NCBI GenBank assembly: GCA_021234155.1
Contig: JAJEKV010000027.1
Coordinates: forward strand, 2,789,167-2,853,166
DNA length: 64,000 bases
Direction of reading: 5' to 3'
DNA from: Isoetes taiwanensis
Taxonomy: Eukaryota > Streptophyta > Lycopodiopsida > Isoetales > Isoetaceae
Part shown: in pieces, positions 30,376-39,460 of the stretch
How positions within the stretch are numbered: position 1 is the first letter of the stretch
How the letters are laid out: every line of letters begins with the position of its first letter
Notes under the pieces: generated by a model
Databases searched by the model: none
Seen by the model: the letters and a program-made list of their open reading frames with translations, nothing else
What the model was told of the DNA's origin: nothing
Translations under genes and position numbers: made by a program

Positions 30376-31884
30376 CTATTCTTGAAATCGCCGGTAGGAT
30401 GGGTTATCCTCGAGGAACTTCTTAACTTGGGTCGTTCCTATCGAGCGTCCCAAGTTCCTAAGGACATTGGTTGACGACCTGCCCTGCAAGGCTGTCACCA
30501 ACTCCTCTACTCTGCGGTCGGAGGTGTAGGCCCTCGATTCTTCGCCAATCTTCCCCCGCCGCCACGGTGGGGCACCTGGCGGTTTAAGAGGTCAAGTGCC
30601 ATCGCTCTTTGACTAAGACAAAGATAGTCGACATTCGCGGCTATTCGAGCATGTCCGCCAAAGCCGGAGTGCAATGAGCATGAACACTCCTTCTTACGCC
30701 CGGGACTGAATTTGCGTATCATCGCTATTCTCCCATCCAAAGAAGAAGGGAAGATAGTACCTCGGGACTGCCGCTGTGTGTCATTGATGATTCTCCACTT
30801 GCTTGGCCTCCAACTCTATGGCTTCATGTTGATTTCGCTTACCTCTATCTCCGCTATTTCTTGATAGTCCCCGATTGTCGAGTCGACTGCCTGATGTCGA
30901 TCCCTACCCTCTTGGCCGGAGGTGGTGTCGAGGAGCTCGCGATCAAGATGCTCGTGGTCTTGCCGCTGATCCCCATCCCCCTCCCCGGAGGGCGAAACTC
31001 CTCCTTGTTGGCAGCTCTCGACTTCCATTATTTGCCGTGTATGTTGTTCTTTTAAAGGCACGATGGCCGGAAGTCGACTCCCTCGTATAGGTGTCGGCTT
31101 CCCTCACTTGAAGCGGAAGTTCGAGACTCCCGGACGATAAAGTCGCCCAAGTCCGGGTTGCCGCCTGGTGCAAAGAACTCATCAAGCCGAACTCCCTCTC
31201 CCCCTCGGGAGATTCTCGATGTCGCCGGAGGAGAGGTACTCCTACCGCCGATGATGATGGGGCTAGGCTTGTGATACCTAGCCCAAGTGGGGGAGCCACT
31301 CGAGGGTTCGCTGCCCGCCGGGTTAGCTAGCTTCTCTTCTGCTTGGCGTCGTTCTTCCTCTGGGTCGAGCTCCGTGTACTCTTCCTCGTCCGATTCCTCT
31401 TCTTCTGACCTTCATTCCTGCTCTTGCTGGTACTGCAAAAGCATCTGTTCTGCTGCTGAGGCTGCTATGGGATCCACTTCCGTGGGAGGAATAGAGGTTG
31501 CCCCCATTGGGTTTTCAGCGCGGTGGGAAAGGAAAATGGCTAAGGCAGCGGTGTAGGAAAAATACTTGGTCCTGTCAACTGTCAGGACCATGTAATCTGG
31601 CAGCCTCTGTGCCTTATTTGTCAAGTACTTGGCAATGTTCGGAACATCACCCAAGGCGGCTTGAAGGGATGGGCGAGAAACAAAATAGCCTATGCAAGGC
31701 GGTAGCTGCACTAGGGAGGGTCCTACCATAGCTTGGACAAACTGGAGGTTGGACAAGCCGGGGTTGCGTGCAAAGTTGCTTGGACATCTATCTCTTTCCT
31801 AAAGACTCAGAAGATGTCGTTGACATCAGCCTCGGCAGCATGGGCACTGGCGCTGTACCATCGCCTGAAGTCAGCAGTGGCCAT
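30376..31884 (-). pseudogene. ORF X of the outer gypsy element
   Basis: ATG 31884 (MATADFRRWYSASAHAAEAD, identical to the inner copy) to TAG 30376-30378 (VKKFLEDNPSYRRFQE); 1509 nt. The segment 31756-31412 is open and gives the clearest view of the N-terminal domain: PSLVQLPPCIGYFVSRPSLQ, NIAKYLTNKAQRLPDYMVLT, SYTAALAIFLSHRAENPMGA. The middle has Glu-rich and Gln-rich segments, and the C terminus has VEELVTALQG. No known family is recognised. Conservation of start, stop, length and protein segments between two separate insertions supports a real gene. A frame change near 31760 and several in the middle interrupt it. Confidence 0.7.
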
Positions 31885-31997
31885 TGATCTGGGGAAGATG
31901 AGACTAGCAAACGGATGCAGAAACGGCTCAGGGAGCTAGAAAATTGCCTAAACTGTTAAGAGCAAACTTGTAGGGTGCTAAGTGAGAAATGGGGACA

Positions 31998-32005
31998 TAT
32001 TTATA
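31998..32005 (-). promoter_or_regulatory. TATA box before outer ORF X
   Basis: Minus strand TTCTATAAATATG, 114 nt before the ATG at 31884; same spacing as in the inner copy. Confidence 0.7.
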
Positions 32006-32197
32006 GAAAAGTGAAAAACCCTAATTTTTGGATGACCTAGAAATTTACTGGGGTTGAGCAATTCTGACCTATTAGGAGATGCAAATGAGAATTTGAAGAC
32101 TACTTTTAGGGTTTGAGCATGCTAAGATCAGCTAATGAACCTATTGCAACAAACTGGAGGTCATTTGGATATGGCATGGTGGAGAAAATGCTGGGAG

Positions 32198-32264
32198 GCC
32201 TCACACGTTGCGCCGAGACCGATAATGAAAAGTTCATTTTCTGCCCTGGCGCGACGTGTGAGAC
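32198..32264. promoter_or_regulatory. Hairpin 4 (nearest ORF X), outer element
   Basis: Left arm GCCTCACACGTTGCGCC, right arm GGCGCGACGTGTGAGAC, inner stem AATGAAAAGTTCATTTTC. One substitution weakens the outer stem. Confidence 0.85.
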
Positions 32265-32397
32265 ATTGGCTCTAAATGGGCTAAACTTGTCCAATTTGGC
32301 TGATGTAAGGGTCTAATTCTACTGGACTCGTCAAGTTAGGCAGAATTGATCCCTTATTTGGTCAATTTGGAGCAGTTTTGGGCATTTTTGGGGCATG

Positions 32398-32464
32398 GTC
32401 TCACACGTTGCGCCCAGCCCGAAAATGAAAAGTTCATTTTCTGTCCTAGCGCGACGTGTGAGAC
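32398..32464. promoter_or_regulatory. Hairpin 3, outer element
   Basis: GTCTCACACGTTGCGCC / AGCGCGACGTGTGAGAC with perfect inner stem GAAAATGAA / TTCATTTTC and loop AAG. Located between the H3-like stop and hairpin 4, about 145 nt after the stop. Confidence 0.88.
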
Positions 32465-32608
32465 ATCGTCTCAAATTTGCTCAAAGTGTCCATTTTAACT
32501 AATATAAAGGCCAGAATTCCATAACTTAACTTAATTAAGTAAGATTAGACATATTATTTAGCCAAAAACTCTTTATATTAACAAAAATTTTCTATTATTT
32601 ACAAAATT

Positions 32609-33882
32609 TTAAGGGCGCTCTCCCTTGATGTGTCTAGCAAGATGCATGTCTTGCCTCATGAGTGTGAGCCTCTTCGCATGAACTGTGCAGGCCGTCGAAT
32701 CTTCAAAATGATGCACCAGTTTTTGCTCTCGCCGCTTCTTGCGGGGCCAGAACATCTCGCTCGGCCACCCTCATATCCGTGTTGTACTCTGGATCACCTC
32801 TGGACCCAGACCAAAGCGCTTAACGGTGCACGGGATCAAGAACCGTAGCTTCTGCTGAAGTGCCTCGATCTCGCCGGGGCTCTCCTCTCCGTCTCCTTCC
32901 TGCCGGTCCTCGTGGTGGCGGCGGCTTCAGAGTTTGGCTCTTCGTCGGATGTCCTCCTTCAATAGTCTGTGCTCCTGGTAATACGCGTTGTACGCCTCCC
33001 ACTTCACCATGTAGGCGTTGTGCTCCCTTAACTTCTTCTGATAGACCTTGACGGGGTCTATCACGTACACCTCTCGATGTGGCCGTGGTGCTTTGACCCT
33101 ATCCCATCGCCGGGTGGGGGCTTGTCGCCTGCCGCGGGCTGCTCCGTGGAATTGCCTCGCTCCTGGTGGGTAATCGCACGCTCATCACCGGGGTTTGGAG
33201 GAGCTTGCCCTTCCGTGTTGGGGGCGTAGTCTTCATCCGAATCGTCGTGGAGGGCGGGGGGGGTCACCGATGGTTCGTTGATGACTAAACCTTTTACCGG
33301 CAACAACACCACGACTCTTCTTTTGCCCACCTTCTTGCCCTTTGCCTTCGCCTTCTTCTTCTTGGCTCACCGAACGTGTTCGGCTCTTCTGTTCTCTCTT
33401 TTCTCTTCTTTTCTCGGCCGACGAGCTCTTTGGCTTCATACTCGATGAGCGCCCGGCGGGGTCTTCTTCCTCGACTGGTTCGAGCCTCGGCTCCCTACGT
33501 TTCCCTCTGGCTCCTCGGCCTCCTTCTCTCCAACCCAAGCTTGACTGCTCTCCTCGATGGTTGGCTCGGTCGGTACGCCTCTGTTCTTCCTTCTCTTGAC
33601 ATCTTGTTCTTCTTTCTTCTTCATTTCCTCCTCGGCCCGATCTTCTTCTTCTTTCTCCTTCCTTGCCACTTCTTCAAGGATTTCATGCATAACGTCCGGC
33701 TGCTCTTCGCCTATGACCTCCGTTCCCGCGTCGGAGTGTGCATCCTCCTCCGCGTGCTGGGAGCCCTCGCTTGATGAAGACTGGTCATGCCTGAGAAGAC
33801 GCTCCTGAAGCATATCTTGGGCTAGGGCGCTGGGGGAAGTAACACCTGGAGGGACTCTAGCGGTCTGCTTCATCCGGGCCAT
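32609..33882 (-). CDS. Histone H3-like protein encoded by the outer gypsy element
   Basis: ATG 33882 opens MARMKQTARVPPG: the H3 tail is recognisable with K4 and Q5 kept but T3 to M and K9 to V. An open 148-residue stretch follows, rich in Ser then Glu/Lys (coiled-coil-like EEVARKEKEEEDRAEEEMKK). Frame changes near 33440 and 33270 lead through SDEDYAPNTEG and VIDPVKVYQKKLREHNAY to the H3 fold. The fold is damaged in alpha-N/alpha-1 (about 32870-32790) but keeps EYNTDMRV. Its C-terminal half is intact: HHFEDSTACTVHAKRLTLM followed by RQDMHLARHIKGERP and stop at 32609-32611. This equals the H3 segment from L2 through alpha-3 to the C terminus. Size is about 424 codons including breaks. With the inner copy it defines a shared, element-borne H3-like gene. 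Confidence 0.88.
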
Positions 33883-33983
33883 TTTTGACGGATCGTTGAT
33901 CGGAGCTGTGCGCCAGAAGATCGCCTTGGCAAACGAGAGCAGATTTCTAAGGAAGAACGTGGAAATGAGGAGGGTCCTAGGTC

Positions 33984-33991
33984 TATTTATA
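33984..33991 (-). promoter_or_regulatory. TATA box before outer H3-like ORF
   Basis: Minus strand GTCTATAAATAGACC, itself a short palindrome, 102 nt before the ATG at 33882. Confidence 0.72.
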
Positions 33992-34072
33992 GACGGGCCA
34001 TTTTAGGTCAAATTTCAAACTACCCCTTTGGGTCACCTAAAACACCTAAATTTAAGCATTTCTAACTTCATG

Positions 34073-34460
34073 GTCTCACACGTTGCGCCCAGACTGAAAA
34101 TGAAAGTTTCATTTTGGGTAGAAGCATAAAAGGGTGATTGAATTTTTTTGTATATTAATGTAAAAAATTGAACTGGGTTAAAGTATTTGTAATGTACATT
34201 TTGAATTTTACATGGAGTTGCCTATCATTAATAAAGGTGGTTGACGTCCAATATTCTCCATAATTATACCAAATTCTCCCGAAATCTTAGCGCACATTTT
34301 GAACTTTGCTCAATCGATCAAACATGTACCTTACATTTTGAATTTGTACACTAGACTTGAATTCCTTACATTTTGAATCTGTAAATGTAAAATTCTGGCA
34401 CTTTTTTTGCCCACCCTTTCATGCTTCTACCCTTTTTGGTCTTGGCGCGACGTGCGAGAC
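34073..34460. promoter_or_regulatory. Hairpin 2, outer element, split by a MITE
   Basis: Left arm GTCTCACACGTTGCGCC at 34073-34089 and right arm GGCGCGACGTGCGAGAC at 34444-34460. They are separated by a 317-bp insertion (34116-34432) placed in the TTCATTTT of the inner stem. Confidence 0.85.
34116..34432. mobile_element. 317-bp MITE inserted in hairpin 2 of the outer element
   Basis: Termini GGGTAGAAGCATAAAAGGGT and the inverted CACCCTTTCATGCTTCTACCC match with one difference over about 20 bp. They are flanked by TTTT on both sides, so the exact duplication (2-4 T) is ambiguous. The interior is A/T-rich and repeats ACATTTTGAATT words. Absent from the inner copy, which proves insertion. No coding capacity; superfamily not assigned. 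Confidence 0.82.
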
Positions 34461-34601
34461 ATGGTGGATTCTAATGCTAATTTTATACATTCTAAGCATG
34501 TTTTTAGGGATGTAACATACTAATTCTAGCTAATTCCTAGCTTAAAAACCGAATTACCAAGTTATTTTTCTCATGACTTTTTAAGGTGTTCTGGGCTCAA
34601 T

Positions 34602-34668
34602 GTCTCACACGTTGCGCCCAGACCGAAAATGAGATTTTCATTATCTGTCCTGGCGCGACGTGTGAGAC
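34602..34668. promoter_or_regulatory. Hairpin 1, outer element
   Basis: Perfectly kept outer arms GTCTCACACGTTGCGCC / GGCGCGACGTGTGAGAC; inner stem GAAAATGAG / TTCATTATC weaker, as in the inner copy. Confidence 0.88.
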
Positions 34669-34861
34669 CATCCTACTTTTTGAAGGTTTGGCTCACTAAT
34701 TTTAGTCTTTTTATGTTCTCATTCACTTTAACTGTTACTAGCTCAGCATGTACTACAAAAATGAGAAAAAAAATTTCCCATTTTTCGAGGTTTAAGGATC
34801 CTATCAAGTTAGTACTACTGGGAGCATGGTCAGTGCCTTGCTCTTGGTCTCCAAGAACATT

Positions 34862-34873
34862 GCTCTGATACCA
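34862..34873 (-). other. Primer binding site, outer element
   Basis: Minus strand TGGTATCAGAGC directly after the 5' LTR end (about 34876). Same initiator Met-tRNA primer as the inner copy. Confidence 0.9.
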
Positions 34874-34875
34874 CT

Positions 34876-36441
34876 TTGGACGCCCCTACTGCATATACGG
34901 TGCACTCACCGTATACAAACAGAGTTCATCCCCCATACCAGCTCCATCGATACGTGGGCCCTCCACATGTCATCAGACCCAGAACTAGTCCCAAAGGGGA
35001 AGAGTGAAGGGGTCATTTTACCCCATCCTCCCCTCGGCCTACCTAGTCTGGGCGTAAAACATACATGTCAAGATATACAACATCATCTCATATCCACCTC
35101 GAAGGGTGGTACATCAACATCTGCATAGACAAAGATCAGCATAATACATATGGGAAAACCTACCCAAGGCTCAGACTCGAGGGATGATCGCCGCTTGGGT
35201 CTCCCGTGAGTTTATTGCGCATGCAATTCATGGCAATGGATTTGGTTGCATAAGAACATGGCATAGGGTTGTCCACTCCATCCGCCCCCCACACACTTTG
35301 CTTAGGCCGAAAAGTGTTGGGTTGACCGTAGCCCTCCCACGGGATGCATAGCCAAAGGGGCTACTCCCCGGGTTGCATCTCCCGCCCGCTGGGGCAGGTA
35401 GGGATCACTCCCACCAGAGGCATCCATGCTGACTCAAGGTGACTAGAGGGCCACTGCCCTTATTCGACTGAACCCACTGGAAAGTGAACATCACTCCACG
35501 GGTGTCGAGCCCATGCCTTGCCCGCACTCAGTGGCAAGCCATTAGACCTAGTCTACAATGATCCCCGGTAGGCCTTACACACCAGGGGGATCGTTCAAGA
35601 GTCAGAACACGAACCTCCTTCTAAGCCAGTCTGGCCCCTTCACCCACAACCAGGTGTGGATCTTGTACACAGGCCGAATCTACAGTGTGCTAGAGAGGCT
35701 ACTCTAGGAGCATCAACTACCAAGCCTTAGGTCTCTACCCCCCTTCCCAATACAAGGAGTTCACAGAGATACATCATCCACATACATCACAGAAGAACTA
35801 AAGAACTAGATCTAATCTATATTGTAGAGTTAGGTTCTTTAGTTAGAGTCTGGTATCTAGAGATCTAGATGGCTTCTAGGGGCGATTTAATAGGCTAAAC
35901 CTACTGATTCAATGACTGGAAGACGGTTTAGGCTATTAAATTGACCAAATACCTGATCCTTGGCTCGCTCCTCCTGCTCTGAGTTTGCTGAACCGCTCGA
36001 ATCGAGGAAAACTAACGGTGTAATTCGCTCAGATAGAGTCTGGGAGGCGGTTTTGACTCCTGGGGCAGCCAAAACAGAGCTCTGGAACCCTATGGATGAA
36101 AATGGCAAGTTAGGTTTCCTCCTATATCTAAATAGACAAGGGGTTAGGGCTAGGGTTTCCAATTATCCCTTTAGGCATGTGGGATAATTGGGAATGGCCC
36201 ACTTGCCTTTAATGGCTAGGTGGTATAAATGTATCTACATGGAAAGGTGTGCACCTTAATAAATGTGCACATTGGTAAATGTGCACATTAATAAATGCAC
36301 ATACACATACCTTGCAAGTTGCCCCCTAGGGGTTACCCGCCTGGCTACACGTCGGCGTACACGTCAGTCGGGGTGCCGTGTACGCGTGACGAGGCAGTAT
36401 AGTATACGTCCTGGGACCGTATACTGTGCTGGAACGTCACA
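34876..36441 (-). repeat. 5' LTR of the outer gypsy element
   Basis: About 1566 bp, collinear with the two inner LTRs but more diverged. Ends GTCACA at 36441, where the sequence of a different gypsy lineage begins. It has no surviving partner LTR because the element's 3' end is missing at about 11985. The boundary near 34876 has lost the exact TGTG start (reads TTTGGACG). Confidence 0.9.
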
Positions 36442-38568
36442 GCACGCAGTTGATTGTAGCCTCCCAAGTGCTGCATATAAATCTGTGCAAATGGAAGATC
36501 CTCAGGATGGGTTGAATTCTTCCGTACCTGTGCCAGCGTTTCTGCTTGCCACAGAGGTAAGTGATTGGCAAGCTCAGGCATGTACTCCGTGCCAAGAGTG
36601 TGAGACCGATCATGATCCTGTAAATACGGGTTGTTGTCCAATAACAACCAGTGAGCATGGGGATTGCCTTGAAAAATGCGATGAGCCTCATCTCTGAATT
36701 TATCTTGTGTGTCAGCCAGATAAAAATCATGAAAATATACGCCATCGGCTGAACAACTCGGAAGATGACCAAATCGGAATCTTCACAGTTAATTTGATCA
36801 AAGACTAGGAGGGCACAGAGTAAGCCTTTGTCTTCAATGGAGAGGTCCGGCCAGATCCTGAGGAAATCCGCGCTGCCCAGGGGCTGCGCATTAACCTTAC
36901 CATTTGCCGCGTACCACTTGAGAAGAAAAAGGTGGCGTCGGGCAACCACATAATCCAGATAACTGGAAGTAGTACAGAAGTCCGTAGGAATGCGGAGAGC
37001 AATATCAATATAGGCCTCTTGGTGATTTTGTGCATCTTCCGCAGATTGAACAGCTTGCTGGAGTTGATTTTCCAAGTCTCGGATCTGATTATCCTTTTCA
37101 AGCAGGAGACGGGACTGATCACGTAATTTCTGGTGAGAGAATGTGGCCTGTGAAGATGAAGGTACTTGATTGGAGCTTTGAAGCCGAAGAGTGGCAATTT
37201 CTGCGTCATCAATTATCTTCTGCTTCTGGGCTTCAGTAAGTTGAGCCTGGAGAGGCGTGACCTGAATGTGAAGCGTGGATAATTGGCCTTCAAGAGAAAT
37301 GATCTGCTCGTTGCGTCCCTTGAGGTCAATGAGATGATTGTTATAATTTTGAGAGAGATCCGTGTACATTGTTTGAAGGTCAGCCAGGGTTTTGTCCTTG
37401 GTCTTGATTTGCTCCAACAATTCTTGAATGGTGGACTGTAACTGAGCCTGTTGATCAGCCAGTAGGCTAGTCTGTTCCTGTTCAGTCTTGAAAGATTCAC
37501 GGGCCTGTAAAAGAGCCTCGTGCTTCTGTTGAAGTTTATCTTCAAGAGATTGAACTTCCGTGGTGGCAGCTTGGAGATCCCTTTGAACTGCTTCCGTGGC
37601 CTCCATGTAAGCTTGAATGCCATTCATGAAGGTTTCTTGCGAGTCTTGAAGCTTAAGGACAGCTGCGTTTACATCCTGCTGATAGTGATATAGGGCGAGG
37701 GTGGAAAGGCGGGGCCTTGTTGGCGATGAGACTGTGACGTCTGAGAAACATGATGAGAAGTTGAGGGCGTGGTTTCCGTGGATGAAGAGGGAACAGGAAT
37801 AGGTTTATCTTGATTTTGAGCATGACCAGGAGAAAGAGGAGGGCGTGAAGTTTCAGCATGGTGGTTTTTAGGAAGGGAATGGAAGGTTTGGTGAGTGGAT
37901 GCCTGAGAAGTAGAGGGGGACCCTGGACTGGTTATAGGTACACAATGACGGATGATGGCCTGGAGGTGAGCACCCACAGCAGTGTCAAAGCTAGAAGAAG
38001 GTGCTGCGCGGATGCGATCAATTTCATGGAGAAGTCGGAGGAACAAAACTTGTGGCCAATCAATAGGATGAGCGGAGTGGATGGCCATAATGACAATGTT
38101 ATAAAACTGTTTATTGATATGGGTATTCTTGATGGAATACCCATAGAATTTTTGCCACAGAAACTTGACAAAAGTATCGTGGGTCTTTGCAATGTTTGTG
38201 AGTCGATGGGTGTTAGCTTGATAAGGAGCTGCACCATACTGAGAGACATCCTGGTCCTGTGAAGAGGGATCTGGAATACCTGAGAAAGCAGAACCGGGGT
38301 AAGCAAAATGGTGGTCTGATCGACCGTGGTGGCGTATCCATCCGTGGTGTTGATGATGTGAGCGACAGACTGCTTCAGTTGCTCTGGATTTGGGGCAGGG
38401 AGATCCTGCTTGGAGAATTCATAAAGCCCATGGCGTTCCGCCACTGCGCGACTTGGACCTGCAAGGACATCACGAAAGGTGGGAGTGGAGAAAATTACTG
38501 ACTCAAAAAGAGCCGGATCCCTTGGAGCAGTGACTTGAAGTTAGGGGAATTTGCCTTGAGCGGCCATG
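36442..38568 (-). pseudogene. Extra coiled-coil ORF downstream of pol in the second gypsy lineage
   Basis: Minus strand, start MAAQGKFP at 38568 with an in-frame stop at about 38544. Then comes an alpha-helical N-terminal domain (ALFESVIFSTPTFRDVL, AERHGLYEFSKQDLPAPNPE, 38444 on), a Ser/Pro/Thr-rich linker (37.7-37.95 kb), and a long coiled coil from 37627 (EVQSLEDKLQQKHEALLQAR, KGRNEQIISLEGQLSTLHIQ). A C-terminal domain follows with PTDFCTTSSYLDYVVARRHL. The last part is frame-shifted and the ORF is cut at 36441 by the outer element's LTR. It follows pol by about 0.9 kb. Additional ORFs between pol and the 3' LTR are known in plant Tat/Athila-type elements; I do not recognise this protein's function. 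Confidence 0.65.
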
Positions 38569-39031
38569 GCGAAAAGCGTCGGAAAGGAACTGGAAGAGCG
38601 GATGTGAGAAGCCAGAGGGCGGAGAGCAGAAGACGAAAACTAAGATAGACGAAAAGGTTTTAGGGCGCACAAGTTGTGGCGAAGGGGCGTGATGAGAATG
38701 AAACGACAACCGTTGATGGTGCCATGTGGCGATAGATGCGAAGAAGTCGATTGAGAAGCAAAAATTTGGCTAAGTCCCCAAGCAGTTAAGGGAGCAGCGA
38801 TGAACGGTGGAGATGAGACGTGAATGAACGATCGGATGTGACAGCTGGCGAAGGTACAAATATTAATGTCCGACGGGCGTGAAAGGAAGGAATGACATTT
38901 AATGCTGGCAACTCGAAGTGAGATATCATAAAGAAGAATGTGTCAGACAGGACCATGGCTAGATATGCGGCGGAAGAAAAATTTTGCATTTAGAAAGAGC
39001 CTTGCATTGCAACCACGTTAGCAATTTTGTG

Positions 39032-39113
39032 ATTGGTCCACGTCGGCAGAGCTCCAAGCGGTTGGGCTATATAAGACGAGCAGTGGTCTCAGCTGAGACA
39101 CCAGTTCACGAAC
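39032..39113 (+). promoter_or_regulatory. Plus-strand promoter-like sequence inside the second gypsy element
   Basis: Inverted CCAAT box (ATTGG, 39032-39036), CCACGTCGG with an ACGT core, CTATATAAG at 39067-39075, a 14-bp palindrome GTCTCAGCTGAGAC at 39085-39098, then ATG at 39114. Spacing of TATA to ATG (about 40 nt) fits a short leader. The orientation is opposite to gag-pol. Confidence 0.5.
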
Positions 39114-39353
39114 ATGGATGATGAATGTACTATGCCGACGAGTTGCAATGAATGGATCACTTGCAAGATGAACGCGATGGACCTGTGGAAATGTCGCAAC
39201 CGCGGCATCCGTATGGACGGCTGGTGTGGCGCAATGGCGGAGCACCCGGATCCCAAGACTACTCCCATCGAGGTGGTGATCCATCTGCGCTGGGAGCCTG
39301 AGCACTGCCGCTACCTGGTGCTCCACATTACCTCTGCTCCAAACCCGGAGTAG
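39114..39353 (+). CDS. 79-residue antisense ORF between pol and the extra ORF
   Basis: Small protein, Cys/Met/Trp-rich (MDDECTMPTSCNEWITCKMN, KCRNRGIRMDGWCGAMAEHP, VVIHLRWEPEHCRYLVLHIT), no recognised family. It is placed on the opposite strand from the host element, starts 40 nt after a TATA box, and is followed by A/T-rich DNA with AATATAATATAAATA near 39440 as a possible poly(A) region. The opposite-strand frame covering it has a less plausible composition and no start context, so I prefer this strand. It could still be a chance frame; only conservation in other copies would decide. Confidence 0.4.
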   Translation: MDDECTMPTSCNEWITCKMNAMDLWKCRNRGIRMDGWCGAMAEHPDPKTTPIEVVIHLRWEPEHCRYLVLHITSAPNPE

Positions 39354-39460
39354 GGGTCGTTTAACTTAGGATTTTGTAAATAGGGCTCTGCCCATAGCGG
39401 ATGTATATGGGCAATGCCCACCTTTTGTATTTTGCCACTAATATAATATAAATATGCCAC

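Noticed and set aside
33342-33808. Plus-strand frames with Phe/Ser/Leu runs
   Set aside because: Antisense of the Lys/Glu-rich linker of the H3-like ORF; typical shadow composition.
39032-39113. Caulimovirid (pararetrovirus) insertion, prompted by the plus-strand TATATAAG promoter
   Set aside because: The surrounding element encodes an integrase and has gypsy order; no movement or coat protein is seen, and the promoter faces opposite to pol.
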